Shown piece after piece: positions 1-7,308 of a stretch of DNA of 64,000 nucleotides (the stretch's first letter is position 1; each line of letters opens with the position of its first letter). The position numbers were made by a program, and so were the translations under genes. The DNA lies in NCBI RefSeq assembly GCF_038150125.1, contig NZ_JBBVMF010000002.1, positions 314,373-378,372 on the forward strand, written 5' to 3'. The DNA is from SW132 sp038150125 (GTDB lineage Bacteria > Bacteroidota > Rhodothermia > Balneolales > Balneolaceae). The notes under the pieces are model-generated. The model worked only from the letters and a program-made list of their open reading frames with translations. It was not told the origin of the DNA and made no database searches.

Positions 1-225
1 AATCTTCCGGATAACATAGAACTGAATAACCATGAAATAGAGATGCTTGTCGCCAGTCGTCTTTATGAAAGCGGAAAACTTTCTCTTGGCCAGGCAGCCC
101 AAATAGCAGGATTATCCAAACGGGCATTCGCCGAACTCTTGCATAAATACAATGTGTCTATATTCAACTATCCTGCCGGTGATTTAAAAAAAGGCTCTAT
201 GTTGATTAGTGTGGGTAAGATATAA
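1..225 (+). CDS. UPF0175 family antitoxin-like protein, 5' cut by window and 3' end replaced by IS sequence
   Basis: The frame is open from base 1, so the start lies outside the window. The visible part has the helix-turn-helix-like UPF0175 core (GKLSLGQAAQIAGLSKRAF) followed by a YNVSIFNY motif, and is a clear paralogue of the protein at 2253-2501. UPF0175 proteins usually act as the antitoxin partner of PIN-type toxins. An ISL3-type element is inserted after the DLKK codons, so the last ten residues are encoded by the IS end. Joining the flanks across the 8-bp duplication restores a natural end (DLKKDADNA, stop at 1534-1536) that overlaps the start of the PIN gene at 1529, the usual coupled TA arrangement. 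The altered tail may or may not matter for function. Confidence 0.75.
   Translation, partial: NLPDNIELNNHEIEMLVASRLYESGKLSLGQAAQIAGLSKRAFAELLHKYNVSIFNYPAGDLKKGSMLISVGKI
193..217 (+). repeat. ISL3 left inverted repeat
   Basis: This 25-bp end begins GGCTCTATGTTGATT and pairs with 1486-1510 with three mismatches. It encodes the artificial C-terminus of the upstream UPF0175 frame. Confidence 0.9.
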
Positions 226-276
226 AAGTGCTACTATTGATCCACTCAATCAACCAGCATTTTTTACCGAGAATAA

Positions 277-1506
277 ATGAATAGTAAAGAACTTTTTTCG
301 ATGGCCTTAGGCTTGCAGCATCCCTGGAAACTCAATAACGTTGATTTTATCGAGGAGGATGGCCAAAAGGTTCTACGCATTGATATTGGCTTCGAAAAAG
401 GAGCCAAATTTTCTGATCCTATTGCCGGGGAGCCGTGCTCTGTTCATGACACAATGGAGCGTCGCTGGCGTCATCTGAACTTTTTTGAACACACCTGCTA
501 TATTCATTGTAAGGTTCCGCGAGTGATTTGTAGTGATGGCACCGTCAAACAAGTAGATGTCCCCTGGGCACGTAAAGGCAGTGGATTTACGATGTTGTTC
601 GAGGCCTATAGTATGATGCTTATTGAATACGAAATGCCGGTCAACCGGGTAGGGAAAGCCATGCGGGAGTACCCTAACCGCATTTGGACGATCTTTGATC
701 ATTGGGTTGGTCGGGCGTATGAGAAAGCCGATCACAGCCAGGTAACCCAGCTGGGTGTCGATGAGACGAGTTCCCGCAAAGGCCACCGCTACATTACCAT
801 TGGGGTGGATATGGACGAGCGGCGGGTAATTCATGCCACAGAGGGGAAAGGCGCGGATACGATTGAGTCAATCAAAGACTACCTGGAAACCAAAAAGACC
901 CCGCCCGAACAGATCAGCCAGGTGTGCATCGATCTGTCTCCGGCGTTTATCAGCGGTGTGGAGTCCTGTTTCCCAGACGCGCAGGTTACCTTCGACCGCT
1001 TCCATGTAAAAGCCCTGCTGAATAAGGCGATGGATGAGGTTCGCAAGAGTGAACGGCGGCGTCATGTGGAGTTAAAAGGACATAAATACACCTTTTTAAA
1101 ATCCTCCAAGCAGTTAACCGAGGACCAATCCGTACAGCGACATGCCCTTGTTGAACTGTATCCGCAGCTTGGCGAGGCCTAGAGGCTAAAGGAGCTGTTT
1201 GATGATTTTTGGACCATGAAGACCCCGCAAGAAGCCCATGGATTTTTAGCCTTTTGGTGTGATATGACTCAAGAATCAGAGATTGCTCCCTTTCTGGCGT
1301 TTGTAAAGACGGTAAAGAAACATTGGGATGGAATCCTCAACTACATTACATCGAAACTGACCAATGGTATACTGGAAGGAATTAACTCAAAGATACAATT
1401 GATCAAACGCAGAGCCCGCGGCTACAGAAATACAAAGAATTTTATCAACATGATCTACTTCACCTGTGGTATACTACAATTTGATTACCCACACCGATCA
1501 ACATAG
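277..1506 (+). pseudogene. ISL3-family transposase with in-frame amber stop
   Basis: This is a DDE transposase of the ISL3 family. The open frame runs from 277 to a TAG at 1180-1182 (codon 302) and continues in the same frame to a TAG at 1504-1506 inside the right inverted repeat, about 409 codons in total. The N-terminal part is the ISL3 zinc-finger/HTH region, with CSVHDTMERRWRHL and a Cys-His pattern near residues 50-80. Candidate catalytic acids are in LGVDETS, CIDLSPAF and, beyond the stop, NGILEGINSKIQ. Sequence on both sides of the amber codon is well conserved (GEA, stop, RLKELFDDFW), which fits a single TAC/TAT to TAG change. The catalytic Glu lies after the stop, so without readthrough the enzyme should be inactive. 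Confidence 0.9.
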
Positions 1507-1510
1507 ACCC
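1486..1510 (-). repeat. ISL3 right inverted repeat
   Basis: This is the reverse complement of the left end at 193-217 with three mismatches. It contains the natural stop codon of the transposase frame. Confidence 0.9.
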
Positions 1511-1528
1511 TAAAAAAAGATGCAGACA

Positions 1529-1822
1529 ATGCATGAAGAGGTTATTACGAATACCAGTTGCCTGATTGTATTAACAAATATTGATGAACTTCGATTGCTT
1601 AATGAACTATATGGAGACATTACGACCACACCTGATGTGATAGAAGAATTAGGTGATAAACATATACCCGACTGGCTCCAGATTAAATCCCCATCGGATC
1701 ACACTCAACAGCACGCAAAGAGTGCCCTCAACACGATCCACCGACTGACGATCTTATGCCTCAACGGTTTCATTTACCGGCCAGGCGAATTGCATGTTCT
1801 AATAGATCATCGCCGATTCTAA
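1529..1822 (+). pseudogene. DUF3368 PIN-domain toxin fragment, 3' truncated
   Basis: The first roughly 65 residues have the DUF3368 PIN N-terminus: VITNTSCLIVLTNIDELRLL, then LYGDITTTPDVIEELG and PDWLQI. This family carries the first PIN aspartate/asparagine in the NTSC region and acts as an RNase toxin paired with UPF0175. The start at 1529 overlaps the reconstructed end of the upstream UPF0175 gene. Homology stops around 1735; the rest of the frame runs antisense into the 3' end of the opposing PIN gene at 1770-2243. The distal catalytic acids, GEAxAI-type motif and C-terminal helices are absent, so this is a remnant left where two related modules meet tail to tail. Confidence 0.65.
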
Positions 1823-2243
1823 ATCCTGTTTCCTTTAATTTCTCGAGATATGCGACAGGCTTTTCGATATGTCCCTTTTTATTTGCGACCAAAATAAGTC
1901 CAATCGTTCCAATAACACTAATTCCCAAACTTGCTGCACAATTTCGCGCTGCTTTATCGTCCAAAGCTGCTTTTACATCTTTTCTTGAATAGGCATGAGT
2001 GATAACTTCCGTTTCACCTTTTCCCAAATCCCACGATTCAATAACCTTTGGCGTGGTATCAATCTCTATGACATACTTATTCTTATGCTTATCAACCCAT
2101 TCACAGGCTGCATCATTTTGACCTTTAATTTCCTGATAAACCCCGATAGGTATCGTGAGATTTTCAGTAAGTTGTGGCAGTACATCAATTAAATCAATTT
2201 TTGCAAGAAATATTAAAGGGGAGGCATTGCATACAAGCAGCAT
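1770..2243 (-). CDS. DUF3368 PIN-domain toxin
   Basis: This 157-residue PIN-fold nuclease is probably the RNase toxin of a TA pair. The first acidic/polar site is CNASPLIFLAKI near residues 5-16. The family GKGETEVITHA motif is near residues 75-85, DDKAARNCAASLGISVIGTI follows near 95-115, and the C-terminal FRIGDDLLEHAIRLAG is typical of the family. Length is normal and no disruption is seen. It is encoded 9 nt downstream of its UPF0175 partner and is presumably co-transcribed with it. The same family pair occurs, broken, on the opposite strand at 1-1822, so two related modules lie tail to tail. Confidence 0.85.
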   Translation of the reverse strand: MLLVCNASPLIFLAKIDLIDVLPQLTENLTIPIGVYQEIKGQNDAACEWVDKHKNKYVIEIDTTPKVIESWDLGKGETEVITHAYSRKDVKAALDDKAARNCAASLGISVIGTIGLILVANKKGHIEKPVAYLEKLKETGFRIGDDLLEHAIRLAGK

Positions 2244-2252
2244 AGATTAATT

Positions 2253-2501
2253 TTATTGAATTTCTTTCTCAAGATCGTCTGGCGTGTATTGAAAGGGAGA
2301 CACATTGTACTGTTTAAGCACTTCTAAAAATTCCTGCCTGGACAAACGTGCTATTTCAGATGCTTTAGACTGAGAGATCAATCCTTGCTCGTACCACTTA
2401 CTTAAAGCAGCATGCAGTAATTCTTTTGCAAAATCACCCGGATGTTGTCGTAAGACTGAAAATGATTCTTCAGGCAAATCAAGTGTTATCTTATAGCTCA
2501 T
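2253..2501 (-). CDS. UPF0175 family antitoxin
   Basis: This is a small UPF0175 protein of about 82 residues, the probable antitoxin of the PIN gene 9 nt downstream. The family pattern runs throughout: YKITLDLPEESF at the N-terminus, a helical GLISQSKASEIARLSRQEF segment, then YNVSPFQYTPDDLEKEIQ at the end. I prefer the Met at 2501 to the longer frame from 2522, because family members begin with an MxYxIxLDLPE-like strand right after the start. TA antitoxins commonly repress their own promoter, but no clear operator was identified upstream. The upstream side (2502-2810) holds no other gene. Confidence 0.82.
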   Translation of the reverse strand: MSYKITLDLPEESFSVLRQHPGDFAKELLHAALSKWYEQGLISQSKASEIARLSRQEFLEVLKQYNVSPFQYTPDDLEKEIQ

Positions 2502-2810
2502 TTCAAATAATCTTATAGGCAAAAATCATATCATTATTTTAATATACTAATCTTATTGTTCGTTTAAATAAAAAAATTACCGCCTGATTGCCGGTCATTA
2601 TCCCCGTCATTTTTTCCTGAGGCTATCGCACAAAAATTGAGCATCCTGCTTTGGGCGGTATGTTGAATAGTCTGCTTCAGCAGAATGGTAAGTGTCCGTT
2701 TCGCAATCCTTAAGTACAGAGATTTACGGCCCAACATCCTGTCTCAATAATTCAACACGCAACAGCGCTCTCAATACAAGCGAACCGAATAGCTCAATAA
2801 CTCTCCATAT

Positions 2811-2870
2811 TATCATTAGCTTTCTTTAATAAATTAACCAAGAACCGATAATAAAATGGTCCAGTTACGT
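2811..2870 (+). repeat. Dispersed 60-bp repeat, copy A
   Basis: This copy shares the core TTTAATAAATTAACC followed by GAACCGATAATAAA with copies at 4291-4350 and 5681-5740. All three are in direct orientation and lie just upstream, in plus-strand terms, of separate TA modules or wzi. Confidence 0.8.
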
Positions 2871-2911
2871 TATTCCTCGGATGTTTAGAACAGATCTCAT
2901 AATCAACCTTT

Positions 2912-2983
2912 GAGATGGAGAGATGGAGAAATGGAGAGATGGAGAGATGGAGAGATGGAGAGATGGAGAGATGGAGAGATGGA
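2912..2983 (+). repeat. 8-bp tandem repeat (about 9 units of GAGATGGA)
   Basis: About nine head-to-tail units of GAGATGGA occur with one variant unit (GAAATGGA). The period is not a multiple of three and no gene overlaps it. It is a likely slippage-prone tract. Confidence 0.9.
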
Positions 2984-3017
2984 ATTTTTCAAATGAAAGG
3001 TGAAAAAGCAACAAAAA

Positions 3018-3175
3018 GGTTGAGTTCTTGGTGACCGCTTTTCTCAACCTCAACCTACTTCGAAAAGGCACCAAACCCCGTTGCCAGCACAAAATGACTG
3101 AAGGCTGAGGTTCTTCGATACAACCCTCCTAAACCTCAACCTTCTCAGAAAAGTAGCAAGACACTTTCCCTCCTT
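3018..3175 (+). repeat. Diverged tandem copies of the 86-bp structured repeat
   Basis: Two units start at 3018 and 3103 (85 bp apart) with GGTTGAG or GGCTGAGG followed by CTCAACCTCAACCT. They are relatives of the regular array at 5321-5600 and are more diverged from each other. Confidence 0.75.
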
Positions 3176-3223
3176 CACCCACTCAGTCCCATACTCCTTC
3201 ACTCTTTCAATAACTCTTTCCGT

Positions 3224-3801
3224 TTAATCTATACTATACAATTTATCTTCGTAAACATTTACCAACTTACTTTTCTCACTCAGCTTAAGAATCTCATCCC
3301 AATGTTTAGTTAAAAATTCATAAAGCTGGTTCAATTTAATATTGCCAATCTTTAAATGAATAACTTTTGGTGGTGGATTTGTCATAATTATTCGATTAGA
3401 GAAATCTGAATCCTTGGTTATCACAGTCAGGTTATGTTTTCTTGCATATTTCCAGATTCTTTCATCACTCCACGTATCACCTAAATCAGCTTGATGCACA
3501 AACTTCCCTCCTTCCCAAAAAGAAAAATAATAAGGCAAATTGACATCTATTAACCCGGATTATTCATCAAGAAATATTGATGTGAACAAGGCGAAGCGAA
3601 AATGGTGACGGAAGGGTACACTTGTACCCTGAGTAAGCCATTTGCACTTCAACGCAGTGCACATTAAAATTTCGCAGAAAATATCTACGCCCAAATTTGA
3701 GCTATATAATCAATTTAGTAAATAATAGAATTTTAACACTTTAAGCTAATACTGCACACTTACTAATGAATAATTCGGGTTAAATATTCGGGCTTTGACA
3801 T
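3224..3801 (-). pseudogene. DUF5615 PIN-like toxin gene split by a MITE
   Basis: The main part (3224-3549) encodes a DUF5615 PIN-like protein with VNLPYYFSFWEGG, SDERIWKYARKHNLTVITKDSDF and a C-terminal KLVNVYEDKL segment. Its frame has no proper start: the family's first strand (LIDVNLP) is preceded immediately by foreign sequence. The missing 5' end lies at 3781-3801, where ATG TCA AAG CCC GAA TAT TTA starts as a TAATG overlap with the DUF433 stop. Removing the 226-bp MITE and one TTAA copy gives MSKPEYLIDVNLPYYF, a perfect family N-terminus. The split peptide from 3801 ends after 12 codons. A TTG at 3538 could in principle start a shortened protein, but it would lack the first PIN aspartate. 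Confidence 0.85.
3554..3779. mobile_element. 226-bp MITE with 14-bp terminal inverted repeats
   Basis: The ends CCCGGATTATTCAT (3554-3567) and ATGAATAATTCGGG (3766-3779) are inverted with one mismatch. The element is flanked by TTAA on both sides (3550-3553 and 3780-3783), consistent with a 4-bp target duplication. It carries no gene and contains the palindrome GGGTACACTTGTACCC. The CCC ends and 4-bp TTAA duplication resemble IS1380-type elements, so it could be mobilised by such a transposase; that family link is an inference. Confidence 0.85.
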
Positions 3802-4037
3802 TATACCATTTGTTTAACCGTATAATTATGCTCCATCATTGATGCAGCAAATTTAAGAACAGCATCAATATCTTCTGATTCCAGGCTCGGATATTGTTTC
3901 AAAATAGATTCTTTCGACTCTCCTGCTGCCAGGAACTCCATAATAGTTTGTGCGGTGATCCTCTTCCCTCTTATCACCGGCTTGCCATTACAAATTGCCG
4001 GGTCTATAGTTATTCGATCTATGATTTTATATTCCAT
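3801..4037 (-). CDS. DUF433 family antitoxin
   Basis: This 78-residue DUF433 protein is the usual antitoxin partner of DUF5615 toxins. The family signature is clear: ITIDPAICNGKPVIRGKRIT near residues 9-28, a winged-helix-like TIMEFLAAGESKESILKQYP segment, and an acidic SLESEDIDAVLKFAA helix. Length is normal. Its stop codon overlaps the original ATG of the DUF5615 gene (TAATG), so the two were translationally coupled before the MITE inserted seven codons into the toxin gene. Loss of the toxin would leave it an orphan antitoxin. Confidence 0.85.
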   Translation of the reverse strand: MEYKIIDRITIDPAICNGKPVIRGKRITAQTIMEFLAAGESKESILKQYPSLESEDIDAVLKFAASMMEHNYTVKQMV

Positions 4038-4632
4038 ACTATCATCAATTTAGGTGATTACAATAAAACATAACTCAATATATTAAATTTTACTATTCCC
4101 CTTTCCTCAACCTAAACCTTCTCATAACAGTGGCAAGAAATAACAACCACCCGGTGCCCAACGCTCGTAAAAATTCCACCACCTCAGATTGTGCCGCAAC
4201 AAAGTGAATAGCAAACGTTCGACAAACGGTTCGATTGTTGAATTGTGGAACTGTGGAACTGTGGAAAGGTGAAACACATCTTACACTAAATTTCATTAAT
4301 TTTGCTTAATAAGTTAGCCTTGAACCGATAATAAAGTGATACCAAAACGGTTGTTACAAACTGCTTACGCAAAGGCTGATAACCAATCATGAACTGACCG
4401 TCCAGCTAATATCTTTTATCTATCATCTAATATCTAAGTTGACGCTGTCAGGCCTCATTTTACAAAACCAACAAATTTCCAACACCCTGCTATATGTCAA
4501 TATTTCCAACATCACCCACTCACTCCCTCTCTCCATCACTCCCTCACAAAAGCAGTACCCAGGTTCATATACAGACACAAAACACGCGAGGCAGGAGCCA
4601 CGCGCTACATCCCTCTCCCCTTCTCTCTTTCA
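4038..4632. other. Non-coding interval between TA modules
   Basis: This stretch has a degenerate segment of the 86-bp repeat near 4101-4135, the 60-bp repeat copy B at 4291-4350, and a pyrimidine-rich tract near 4500-4550. No coding sequence could be supported on either strand. Confidence 0.55.
4291..4350 (+). repeat. Dispersed 60-bp repeat, copy B
   Basis: It begins TTTCATTAATTTTGC and ends in AACGG, like copy C, with the shared core GAACCGATAATAAA. It lies between the DUF433/DUF5615 and MntA/HepT modules. Confidence 0.8.
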
Positions 4633-4986
4633 TTAGGACCGATTTCTGTCTTTTTCACTTAGCAATTTTTCAACTTCGTCTTTAAGTTTTGGCAGATATT
4701 TGGTAATAACGCCCCAAATTATTTTATCATCAACACTATCATAGCCGTGAATGACCCAGTTTCTGGTATCTACTATTTTACGGGCATGTGCGATATTGAC
4801 GGAATCATCCAGTTTTAAGATTCGGTTCGTAGCTTCGCCAATAATCTCAATTTCTCTCTCAACAGCTCTTCGAATAAGTTTATTTTGCTGATACTCTTCA
4901 AATGAATCAACAGGCTCAACATATTCCTCAATCGATTCAATAGCAGTTTTTATATCAAACAGATATTTTTTGATGCTTTTTATCAT
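4633..4986 (-). CDS. hepT: HepT-like toxin (DUF86)
   Basis: This 117-residue helical HEPN-family protein is the toxin of a MNT/HepT module. The HEPN RNase motif RxxxxHxY is present as RNWVIHGYD near residues 74-82. The preceding helix AVEREIEIIGEATNRILKL and the C-terminal YLPKLKDEVEKLL are typical of DUF86. It overlaps the nucleotidyltransferase gene by 32 nt, so the two are co-translated. In characterised pairs the MntA partner neutralises HepT by adding AMP to a tyrosine next to the RxxxxH motif; the Tyr in HGY is retained here. Length is standard and both genes look intact. Confidence 0.88.
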   Translation of the reverse strand: MIKSIKKYLFDIKTAIESIEEYVEPVDSFEEYQQNKLIRRAVEREIEIIGEATNRILKLDDSVNIAHARKIVDTRNWVIHGYDSVDDKIIWGVITKYLPKLKDEVEKLLSEKDRNRS

Positions 4987-5284
4987 AGATCAGCTTTTTA
5001 CTGCTGTTGATACTCTCGGTGAAGTATGGATTTAACAGGGACTGCTCCGTAACCAGATCTATTTTTCTGTTAAAAAGATCTGACAGCTTTTTGTGAAGCA
5101 AAAAATAGTTATCTGCATAATCCTGAGCAGATAAGTCACTATTAAAAGTTACAAGAAAATCAAGATCGCTCTCATCCTGTAATGAACTGTCTGCACAGGA
5201 GCCAAAAACATATAGCTTATCTACAGGCAAGGATCTGCAAATTTTTTCTAAAGAGTTTTGATTCTGACGGATAATTGAGTTCAT
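4955..5284 (-). CDS. mntA: MntA-like minimal nucleotidyltransferase antitoxin
   Basis: This 109-residue minimal nucleotidyltransferase has the GS-x10-DxD active-site signature, visible as FGSCADSSLQDESDLDFLV near residues 26-44, which binds NTP and two metal ions. The hydrophobic helix before it (SLEKICRSLPVDKLYVF) fits the family. A third conserved acid may be in RKIDLVTE near residue 76. It is the first gene of the pair and overlaps hepT by 32 nt. The protein is expected to act as the antitoxin by AMPylating HepT. I see no disruption. Confidence 0.88.
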   Translation of the reverse strand: MNSIIRQNQNSLEKICRSLPVDKLYVFGSCADSSLQDESDLDFLVTFNSDLSAQDYADNYFLLHKKLSDLFNRKIDLVTEQSLLNPYFTESINSSKKLIYDKKHQKISV

Positions 5285-5320
5285 GCCAACAATATAGCTA
5301 TTCTGATCTGAATTATTAAA

Positions 5321-5600
5321 GGCTAAGGTTTTTTGTTACAACTCTCCTGAACCTCAACCTTCTCCTAAAAGGCTGCGAAATCTGGTTCCCGATGAAGTTT
5401 ACTAAAGGCTGAGGCTATTTGTTACAACTCTCCTCAACCACAACCTTCTCCGAAGAGGCAACGAACTCTGTTGCCTGCTCAAGTTTACTAAAGGCTGAGG
5501 CTCTTCGTAACAACTCTCCTCAACCTCAACCTTCTCCGAAGAGGCAACGAACCCTGTTGCCAGCACACGATTACTTAAGGCTGAGGTTCTTCGTTACAAC
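5321..5600 (+). repeat. 86-bp tandem repeat array, about 3.3 copies
   Basis: Units begin with GGCTRAGG at 5321, 5407, 5493 and 5579, an exact 86-bp period. Each unit can fold: AAGGCTGAGG pairs with CCTCAACCTT, CTCTTCG with CGAAGAG, and GGCAAC with GTTGCC. No spacers occur, so it is not CRISPR. Relatives occur at 3018-3175 and 4101-4135 but nowhere else in the window. Confidence 0.88.
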
Positions 5601-5680
5601 TCACCCACTCACCCACTCACCCACTCACTCTCTGCAGGACCAGGAAAAGCAATGCGACGTGTGATACATCTCTCCCCCAT

Positions 5681-5740
5681 TTTCATTAACTTTCTTTAAT
5701 AAATTCACCACGAACCGATAATAAAAGAACCCCTTAACGG
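5681..5740 (+). repeat. Dispersed 60-bp repeat, copy C
   Basis: It begins TTTCATTAACTTTC, contains GAACCGATAATAAA and ends CCCTTAACGG. It matches copy B end to end and shares its core with copy A. Confidence 0.8.
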
Positions 5741-5827
5741 TTTTCTATGAATGTGTTAGCTGAGCCAAAACCATTCATTGATAGAAATTCTTCAATTTTG
5801 AATCATCAATTTTCAATTCCCTGCTGC

Positions 5828-7285
5828 ATGCCCCAAAATTTTAAACAACTATCTGTCCTCCTGCTGCTTACTACCCTGGCACTACTCGTATCACTACCGC
5901 AGCAGGCACACGCCCAATTCACCCCCCCCGATCTAACCCTCGAAACCCACGCCCTCGTCAGCTCCTCCGGCACTACCCCGTTCTGGCTCCAGAGCAACCG
6001 CCATGGGATGTTCTCCTCCGAAGGAAGCCAGTTTCTTACCCGCATCCAGGCCCACAGCACCAATAACCCATTAACCAATTTTCTAAATTTCAGTTACGGT
6101 GCCGATTTCATTGCCCGGCCCGTCACCCAACCCACTGCCTTCTTCAACCAGGGCTACGTGCGCCTTGACGCCTGGAACCTGTTCCTGCAGGCGGGGCGGT
6201 TTCACAACACCTCCCCCATTCATGATGAAGAGCTCGGCATGGGCTCGCTGGGCGTTAGCGGAAATGCCACTCCAATTCCACAGATCCGGGCCGGGCTGAC
6301 TGACTGGACCTCCCTCCCGTTCACCCGCAATTTTGTACAAATTAAAGGTCACATGGCTCACGGTTGGCTGGGCAGTGAGCGCTACGTCTCCGATGTTCTC
6401 TACCATGAAAAAGTAGGTCACGCACGCTTTGGCGGGGATTTTCCGTTGAATCTGTATGGCGGGATTGCACAGTATGTACTTTGGGGGGGAAATAGTCCTG
6501 AGAAAGGGCAACTAGACTCTTCAATTGATGATTTTTTCAGGGTTTTAATCGCGGTCAGTGCGAGTGAAGGAGCAGCAGAAGGTTCTAATTTTATTATTGG
6601 AGATCAAAAAGGTGCCTGGGATTTTGGATTCTACCTTGAACTGGACGCTGTGGATGTGAAAGTCTATCGCCAGTTTCCCCTTGAAACGAAAGACAACCTA
6701 AAGTTAAAAAGCCCGCAAGATGCACTGACAGGAATCAGTGTTCTTCCCGGTAGACAGTTGAATCTCCCCATAACTCAGTTAACATATGAATTTTTGTATA
6801 CTAAACACCAAGACGGACCCCGGCGTGAAAATATTGGAGGTGATTTGACCCGAGATCGTTACCGTGGTAATGAAAATTACTACAATCATGGTGTTTACCG
6901 ATCCGGTTGGGTTTATAATAGTTCTACAATTGGTAACCCTCTGTTTGTTCCCAGTTCAGATCCTATGATCAGTGTATTTAATAACCGAATTGTCGCTCAT
7001 CATCTTGGAATGGCCTTTTCCCTTCCACAGAGCATCCAACTTACTACCAAAGCTACCTTCAGCCGCAATTACGGTAAACGATGGGATAACCGTATCCCGG
7101 AAGATTCAGAAAAGGCCCCATTGTTTGATCCGTCTATAGATCAGTGGTCATTTTATATAGGTATGGAGACACAAAAGATTATTCAAGATATTCCGTTCAC
7201 TTTCAATACTGAATTCGGTTTTGATCATGGAGCACTAATTGGCAATCAAATCGGATTACTAATCGGTATAAAGTGGGCGCTTTAG
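5828..7285 (+). CDS. Wzi-family capsule assembly outer-membrane protein
   Basis: This 485-residue secreted protein of the capsule assembly Wzi family is predicted to be an outer-membrane beta-barrel that anchors or organises capsule at the cell surface. The N-terminal signal peptide is clear (LSVLLLLTTLALLVSLP then QQAHAQF). The mature start LETHALVSSSGTTPFWLQSN, followed by an NRHG segment, is characteristic of Bacteroidota Wzi-like proteins, as are the Tyr/Trp-rich strands at the end. I chose the Met at 5828 because it sits right before the signal peptide; a longer frame from 5747 adds 27 residues of repeat-like sequence. It converges on the capsule operon, with only 23 bp between the stop codons. 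Confidence 0.8.
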   Translation: MPQNFKQLSVLLLLTTLALLVSLPQQAHAQFTPPDLTLETHALVSSSGTTPFWLQSNRHGMFSSEGSQFLTRIQAHSTNNPLTNFLNFSYGADFIARPVTQPTAFFNQGYVRLDAWNLFLQAGRFHNTSPIHDEELGMGSLGVSGNATPIPQIRAGLTDWTSLPFTRNFVQIKGHMAHGWLGSERYVSDVLYHEKVGHARFGGDFPLNLYGGIAQYVLWGGNSPEKGQLDSSIDDFFRVLIAVSASEGAAEGSNFIIGDQKGAWDFGFYLELDAVDVKVYRQFPLETKDNLKLKSPQDALTGISVLPGRQLNLPITQLTYEFLYTKHQDGPRRENIGGDLTRDRYRGNENYYNHGVYRSGWVYNSSTIGNPLFVPSSDPMISVFNNRIVAHHLGMAFSLPQSIQLTTKATFSRNYGKRWDNRIPEDSEKAPLFDPSIDQWSFYIGMETQKIIQDIPFTFNTEFGFDHGALIGNQIGLLIGIKWAL

Positions 7286-7308
7286 TTGATATGAATACCT
7301 TTATTTTT

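Larger units (their letters stand above)
193..1510 (+). mobile_element. ISL3-family insertion sequence, 1318 bp
   Basis: The terminal inverted repeats are 25 bp (193-217 and 1486-1510) and match at 22 of 25 positions. The element is flanked by a perfect 8-bp direct repeat TAAAAAAA (185-192 and 1511-1518), the target duplication length expected for ISL3. The single internal gene is an ISL3 DDE transposase broken by an amber codon. The insertion sits at the very 3' end of a UPF0175 gene and separates it from its PIN partner. The intact duplication suggests a fairly recent event, although the target is a simple A-run. Confidence 0.9.
2502..3223. other. Non-coding repeat-rich interval
   Basis: No supportable gene was found in these 722 bases. 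They contain one copy of a dispersed 60-bp repeat (2811-2870), a run of 8-bp tandem repeats (2912-2983) and about two diverged copies of the 86-bp structured repeat (3018-3175). Translations here are low-complexity products of the repeats. The part from 2580 to 2800 is unexplained. Confidence 0.6.
5285..5827. other. Non-coding repeat-rich interval upstream of wzi
   Basis: The interval holds three full 86-bp tandem repeats plus a partial fourth (5321-5600), a short CACTCACC run near 5600-5625 and repeat copy C at 5681-5740. A reading frame continues upstream of the wzi start to 5747, but that part resembles AT-rich intergenic filler. Confidence 0.65.

Noticed and set aside
373..834. Antisense frame of 153 codons within the ISL3 transposase
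   Set aside because: It is a mirror frame of a conserved transposase and has no independent features.
2865..3092. Minus-strand frame of 75 codons rich in LHLSISPS units
   Set aside because: It is translation of the 8-bp tandem repeat and the 86-bp repeat units, not a gene.
4093..4296. Minus-strand frame of 67 codons near repeat copy B
   Set aside because: It covers non-coding repeat material and has no start context or recognisable motif.
5321..5600. Possible CRISPR array
   Set aside because: The 86-bp units are contiguous, with no unique spacers between them and no cas genes nearby.
5747..5827. Extended start of wzi at 5747
   Set aside because: The extra 27 residues precede a clear signal peptide starting at 5828 and resemble AT-rich intergenic sequence found elsewhere in the window.
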